Positions 60,452 to 64,000 of a DNA stretch of 64,000 nucleotides are shown here, in pieces (position 1 is the first letter of the stretch; every line of letters starts with the position of its first letter). The position numbers were made by a program, and so were the translations under genes. The notes beneath the pieces were generated by a model. The model had not been told where the DNA came from. It was given only the letters and a program-made list of their open reading frames with translations, and ran no database searches. The stretch covers positions 3,658,001-3,722,000 of the forward strand of contig NZ_JAJSOO010000001.1 in NCBI RefSeq assembly GCF_029428875.1. The letters run 5' to 3'. The DNA comes from Streptomyces sp. JH34. GTDB lineage: Bacteria > Actinomycetota > Actinomycetes > Streptomycetales > Streptomycetaceae.

Positions 60452-60976
60452 TCACCCGTTGAGTTCCGCCGGGCGGTCCGGCCGGGGGCCCAGGTCGGTC
60501 TCCTCGAACACCAGCAGGGTGCGGGTCGACAGGACTTCCGGTATGGCCTGGATCCTCGTCAGGACCAGCTCACGGAGCGCCTGGTTGTCAGGGGTGTGCA
60601 CGAGGAGCAGGACGTCGAAGTCACCGCTGACCAGCGCGATGTGGGTGGCTCCGGGCAGCGCCTGGAGCTGTTCGCGCACGGTGCGCCAGGAGTTCTGGAC
60701 GATCTTGAGCGTGATGTAGGCGGAGGCGGCCTGCCCCGCCCGTTCGTGATTCACGCGGGCGCTGAAGCCGCGTATCACCCCGTCCTCGACGAGCCTGTTG
60801 ATGCGGGCGTAGGCATTGGCCCGCGAGACGTGGACACGTTCGGCGACCGACCGTATCGAGGCGCGGCCGTCCGACCGGAGGATGCCCAGGATGGCGCGAT
60901 CGGTGGAGTCCAGCGGCCGTGCGGGCGGAATGGGGCCCGGATCCACGACCCCGTCGGCCATTTGTTCAGCTGCCAT
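60452..60976 (-). CDS. bkdR: Lrp/AsnC family regulator (BkdR-like)
   Basis: Protein of 174 residues: helix-turn-helix (SIRSVAERVHVSRANAYARI) and C-terminal RAM ligand domain (ITLKIVQNSWRTV; SGDFDVLLLVHTPD). It is divergent from the branched-chain 2-oxoacid dehydrogenase genes and likely responds to amino acids. ATG at 60976 has GGGAGG upstream. I recall the S. coelicolor homologue as BkdR. Confidence 0.9.
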   Translation of the reverse strand: MAAEQMADGVVDPGPIPPARPLDSTDRAILGILRSDGRASIRSVAERVHVSRANAYARINRLVEDGVIRGFSARVNHERAGQAASAYITLKIVQNSWRTVREQLQALPGATHIALVSGDFDVLLLVHTPDNQALRELVLTRIQAIPEVLSTRTLLVFEETDLGPRPDRPAELNG

Positions 60977-61034
60977 CTGCCCGCGCCTCCCTGTTGTGGA
61001 CGACCTGCCCCTATCCCAGGCTGTGGAGAACCGT

Positions 61035-61043
61035 TTGTCCACA
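61035..61043 (+). promoter_or_regulatory. DnaA box in the bkdR-bkdA gap
   Basis: Perfect TTGTCCACA; a TGTGGACGA near match lies about 45 bp away. Confidence 0.5.
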
Positions 61044-61077
61044 GGCTGAAGGTGCCTGTAGCCAAATTGCGCCCGCG

Positions 61078-61091
61078 ACCGAACAATCGGT
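61078..61091. promoter_or_regulatory. Near match to the paa operator upstream of bkdA
   Basis: ACCGAACAATCGGT, 13 of 14 identical to ACCGAACGATCGGT of the paa sites. It lies about 95 bp before the bkdA start. Confidence 0.6.
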
Positions 61092-61184
61092 AGGTGAGGC
61101 ACGCCACACCAGTGCCTGATCACGCCCCGACATTCTGCAGATTTCGACACCCCCGATGTATCCCGATGCCAGGAGGTGCTTGTC

Positions 61185-62357
61185 ATGACGGTCCAGGAGC
61201 TGCCCGGCGCAGCCGTCTACCGGCCCACGCCGCCCCCGGCCTGGAAGCCGCTCACCGATCCCGCGCCGCTGCTTCCGGACCCCGAGCCGTTCCGCGTGCT
61301 CGGTACCGATGCCGCAGCGGGTGCCGACCCCGAGCTGCTGCTGAGGCTCTACGCCGAGCTGGTCCGCGGCCGGCGGTACAACGCCCAGGCCACGGCGCTC
61401 ACCAAGCAGGGCAGGCTCGCGGTGTACCCGTCGAGCACCGGCCAGGAGGCCTGTGAGATCGCGGCGGCTCTCGTCCTGGAGGACAGGGACTGGCTCTTCC
61501 CCAGCTACCGCGACACCCTGGCCGCGGTGGCGCGAGGCCTGGATCCGGTCGAGGCGCTGACGCTGCTGCGGGGCGACCGGCACACCGGGTACGACCCGCG
61601 TGAGCACCGCATCGCCCCCCTGTGCACCCCACTGGCCACCCAGTTGCCGCATGCCGTGGGGCTGGCGCATGCGGCGCGCCTCAAGGGCGACGATGTGGTG
61701 GCGCTCGCGATGGTCGGTGACGGCGGGACGAGTGAGGGCGATTTCCACGAGGCACTGAATTTCGCGGCCGTCTGGCGTGCGCCGGTCGTGTTCCTCGTGC
61801 AGAACAACGGTTTCGCGATCTCCGTGCCGCTGGCGAAGCAGACCGCGGCGCCGTCCCTCGCCCACAAGGCCGTGGGATACGGCATGCCGGGACGTCTGGT
61901 CGACGGCAACGACGCGGCCGCGATGCACCAGGTGCTGAGCGAAGCGGTGGCACGGGCCAGGCGTGGGGAGGGACCGACTCTGGTCGAGGCGGTCACGTAC
62001 CGCATGGACGCCCACACGAACGCCGACGACGCCACCCGTTACCGCGGTGACAGCGAGGTGGAGACGTGGCGCGCGCATGATCCCATCAAGCTCCTCGAGC
62101 GGGAGCTGACCGGGCGCGGACTGCTGGACGAGGACGGCATGAGCACGGTGCGGGAGGGGGCCGAGCGGATGGCGGAGGGCCTGCGGGAGCAGATGAACGC
62201 CGATCCGGTGCTCGACCCGATGGACCTGTTCGCCCATGTCTACGAGCAACAGACCGGGCAGCTACGGGAGCAGGCGGACCGGTTGCGGGTCGAGCTGGAC
62301 GCCGAGCACGGTCCGAACGACGAGAACGACGAGAACGGCGTGGGGGATGGCCGATGA
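61185..62357 (+). CDS. bkdA: Branched-chain 2-oxoacid dehydrogenase E1 alpha
   Basis: Protein of 390 residues. The thiamine diphosphate motif GDGGTSEGDFHEALNFAAVW-like stretch, YPSSTGQEACEIAAALVL and the phosphorylation-loop like YRMDAHTNADDATRYR are present. It forms E1 with the next gene. ATG at 61185 lies 8 nt after AGGAGG; an in-frame GTG at 61176 overlaps that ribosome site and is not used. Pyruvate dehydrogenase is the alternative, but Lrp-type context favours branched-chain substrates. Confidence 0.93.
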   Translation: MTVQELPGAAVYRPTPPPAWKPLTDPAPLLPDPEPFRVLGTDAAAGADPELLLRLYAELVRGRRYNAQATALTKQGRLAVYPSSTGQEACEIAAALVLEDRDWLFPSYRDTLAAVARGLDPVEALTLLRGDRHTGYDPREHRIAPLCTPLATQLPHAVGLAHAARLKGDDVVALAMVGDGGTSEGDFHEALNFAAVWRAPVVFLVQNNGFAISVPLAKQTAAPSLAHKAVGYGMPGRLVDGNDAAAMHQVLSEAVARARRGEGPTLVEAVTYRMDAHTNADDATRYRGDSEVETWRAHDPIKLLERELTGRGLLDEDGMSTVREGAERMAEGLREQMNADPVLDPMDLFAHVYEQQTGQLREQADRLRVELDAEHGPNDENDENGVGDGR

Positions 62358-63385
62358 GCACCGCTGCCGCGACCGCCGGTGAACGCACCGGCAGGGCCAA
62401 ACCGGCCACGATGGCGCAGGCCCTCGGGCGGGCACTGCGTGACTCGATGGCTGAGGATCCGACGGTGCACGTCCTGGGGGAGGACGTCGGAACACTCGGT
62501 GGCGTCTTCCGCGTCACCGACGGCCTGGCGAAGGAGTTCGGCGACGAGCGCTGCACGGACACTCCACTGGCCGAGGCGGGCATCCTCGGCGCGGCCGTGG
62601 GAATGGCGATGTACGGGCTTCGGCCCGTGGTGGAGATGCAGTTCGACGCCTTCGCCTATCCGGCGTTCGAGCAGTTGGTCAGCCATGTCGCCAAGATGCG
62701 GAACCGGACGGGCGGGGCGATGCCTATGCCGATCACGGTGCGGGTGCCGTACGGCGGCGGGATCGGCGGGGTGGAGCATCACAGCGACTCCTCCGAGGCG
62801 TACTACATGGCGACACCCGGCCTGCACGTCGTCATGCCGGCCACCGTCGACGACGCCTACGGCCTGCTGAGGGAGTCGATCGCCTCCGACGACCCGGTGG
62901 TCTTCCTGGAACCGAAGCGGCTCTACTGGTCCAAGGCCGACTGGTCACCGGATGCGCCGGCGTCGGTCGAGCCGATAGGGCGGGCGGTGGTCCGGCGCCC
63001 CGGCCGCAGCGCGACCCTGATCACCTATGGGCCGTCCCTCCCCGTGTGTCTGGAAGCTGCCGAGGCGGCCACGGCCGAGGGGTGGGATCTCGAAGTGGTA
63101 GACCTGCGCTCGCTGGTGCCGTTCGACGACGAGACCGTCGCCGCGTCGGTCCGCCGCACCGGTCGTGCGGTGGTCGTCCACGAGTCGTCCGGGTTCGGAG
63201 GTCCGGGCGGAGAGATCGCGGCGCGGGTCACCGAGCGGTGCTTCCACCATCTGGAGGCGCCGGTGCTGCGCGTCGCGGGATTCGACATCCCCTATCCGCC
63301 GCCGATGCAGGAGCGGCACCATCTGCCGGGCGTGGACCGGGTGCTCGACGCGGTCGCCCGTCTTCAGTGGGAGGCGGAGAGCTGA
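62354..63385 (+). CDS. bkdB: Branched-chain 2-oxoacid dehydrogenase E1 beta
   Basis: Protein of 343 residues of the transketolase-like beta family: GEDVGTLGGVFRVT, PLAEAGILGAAVGMAMYG, VRVPYGGGIGGVEHHSDSSE and VVDLRSLVPFDDETV. It overlaps the E1 alpha gene by 4 nt (ATGA). Confidence 0.94.
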   Translation: MSTAAATAGERTGRAKPATMAQALGRALRDSMAEDPTVHVLGEDVGTLGGVFRVTDGLAKEFGDERCTDTPLAEAGILGAAVGMAMYGLRPVVEMQFDAFAYPAFEQLVSHVAKMRNRTGGAMPMPITVRVPYGGGIGGVEHHSDSSEAYYMATPGLHVVMPATVDDAYGLLRESIASDDPVVFLEPKRLYWSKADWSPDAPASVEPIGRAVVRRPGRSATLITYGPSLPVCLEAAEAATAEGWDLEVVDLRSLVPFDDETVAASVRRTGRAVVVHESSGFGGPGGEIAARVTERCFHHLEAPVLRVAGFDIPYPPPMQERHHLPGVDRVLDAVARLQWEAES

Positions 63386-64000
63386 TGGCGCAGGTGCTGG
63401 AATTCAGGCTGCCCGACCTGGGCGAAGGACTGACCGAGGCGGAGATCGTGCGCTGGCTGGTGGAGGTCGGCGACGTGGTCGCCGTCGATCAGCCGGTCGT
63501 CGAGGTCGAGACGGCCAAGGCCATGGTGGAGGTGCCCTGCCCCTACGGGGGCGTGGTGACGGCACGATACGGCGAGGAGGGCGCGGAGCTCCCGGTCGGC
63601 GCACCGCTCCTGACCGTGGCGGTCGGATCGGTGGAGCGGACCACGGAGCGCGCGGGTTCCGTCACGTCCTCAGGTGGCGGTGCTGCCGAGAGCGGGGCGT
63701 CGGGCAATGTGCTGGTCGGCTACGGCACGGGTGCACCTGCCGCTCGGAGGCGACGGGTGAGGCCCGCGCCCGTCTCGGCCGTGTCCCCGGCACCGGCGAC
63801 CGCGGCCGGGATCGTGGCGCCCGCGACCAGGATCGGTGCGTCGGCCGCGGAGACATCCACGGCGCCAGGGACGACCACCGCTGTGGCGATGGATTCGGCC
63901 CCGGTACTCGGTGTGGTACGGCCTCAGGGCCCCGTTGCGGTCATCTCCCCGCTGGTTCGGAAGCTGGCACGGCAGCACGGCCTCGATCTCCGGCAGATCG
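63385..64000 (+). CDS. bkdC: Branched-chain 2-oxoacid dehydrogenase E2, 3' end outside the window
   Basis: At least 205 residues, truncated by the window end. N-terminal lipoyl domain (LPDLGEGLTEAEIVRWLVEV) with lipoylated K45 in ETAKAMVEV, a Pro/Ala linker, and the beginning of the E3-binding domain (ISPLVRKLARQHGLDLRQI). The start ATG shares its A with the bkdB stop (TGATG). The acyltransferase domain lies beyond 64000. Confidence 0.93.
   Translation, partial: MAQVLEFRLPDLGEGLTEAEIVRWLVEVGDVVAVDQPVVEVETAKAMVEVPCPYGGVVTARYGEEGAELPVGAPLLTVAVGSVERTTERAGSVTSSGGGAAESGASGNVLVGYGTGAPAARRRRVRPAPVSAVSPAPATAAGIVAPATRIGASAAETSTAPGTTTAVAMDSAPVLGVVRPQGPVAVISPLVRKLARQHGLDLRQI

Noticed and set aside
1..64000. 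CRISPR array, rRNA operon or complete insertion sequence
   Set aside because: No regularly spaced direct repeats, no rRNA-like stretches and no transposase gene were seen.

Overview
This window is from a high-GC actinomycete chromosome, almost certainly Streptomyces or a very close relative. It is centred on the replication origin. The support is the core order rpmH / dnaA / oriC / dnaN / gnd / recF / dciA / gyrB / gyrA, the strong GC bias with GTG starts, the 14-bp parS sites (GTTTCACGTGAAAC), and Streptomyces-typical families such as DLW-39, DUF6344, DUF5324, CrgA and two class E sortases. The gene order resembles the S. coelicolor SCO3892 to SCO3829 interval; that comparison is from memory, not from a search.

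Layout. 1-3.0 kb: end of an ECF sigma factor gene, its anti-sigma gene, and trxB-trxA behind a SigR-type promoter. 3.0-10 kb, minus strand: a GNAT gene, parB, parA, rsmG, jag, yidC, yidD, rnpA, rpmH. 10.3-14.4 kb: dnaA, an oriC of about 600 bp rich in DnaA boxes, dnaN. 14.5-23 kb, plus strand: gnd, recF, dciA, gyrB, gyrA, a DUF3566 gene. 23-24.5 kb: tRNA-Ile, a decayed integrase end, and small secreted or membrane proteins. 24.9-32.9 kb: a membrane-anchored secreted protein, a Ser/Thr kinase, a helix-turn-helix regulator, tRNA-Ala, DUF5324, a cyclophilin, a rhomboid protease, crgA and DUF881. 33-36 kb: a translationally coupled small membrane protein, PabA-like amidotransferase and sortase, then a second sortase. 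36-44 kb, minus strand: the growth and division signalling block fhaA-fhaB-pstP-ftsW/rodA-pbpA-pkaF. 44.4-51 kb: tRNA-Leu and an accessory-looking stretch with an azoreductase/HxlR pair, a MarR/membrane protein pair, DUF2252, a J-domain protein and a rhodanese. 51.4-60.4 kb: phenylacetyl-CoA epoxidase operon paaABCDE, a DUF5819-HTTM pair, an SpoU-type methyltransferase, paaN and a TetR regulator. 60.4-64 kb: an Lrp-type regulator and the start of a branched-chain 2-oxoacid dehydrogenase operon (E1alpha, E1beta, truncated E2).

How it fits together. The core supplies replication initiation (dnaA, oriC, dnaN, recF, dciA), supercoiling (gyrBA) and origin segregation (parAB plus six parS sites). 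The kinase-phosphatase-FHA block is built to couple signalling to peptidoglycan synthesis through the FtsW-like and PBP proteins. The paa genes are tied by an identical 18-bp operator that appears upstream of paaA and again between paaN and the TetR gene; a 13/14 match lies upstream of the bkd operon.

The observations most worth a second look are: the paa operator and its relative at bkd; clusters of DnaA boxes outside oriC, mainly upstream of crgA; a parS embedded in a 42-bp perfect palindrome; an integrase remnant whose catalytic Tyr position reads Cys next to tRNA-Ile; and the DUF5819-HTTM (SdpA/SdpB-like) pair with no toxin gene beside it. No CRISPR array, intact insertion sequence, rRNA operon or complete prophage was seen.
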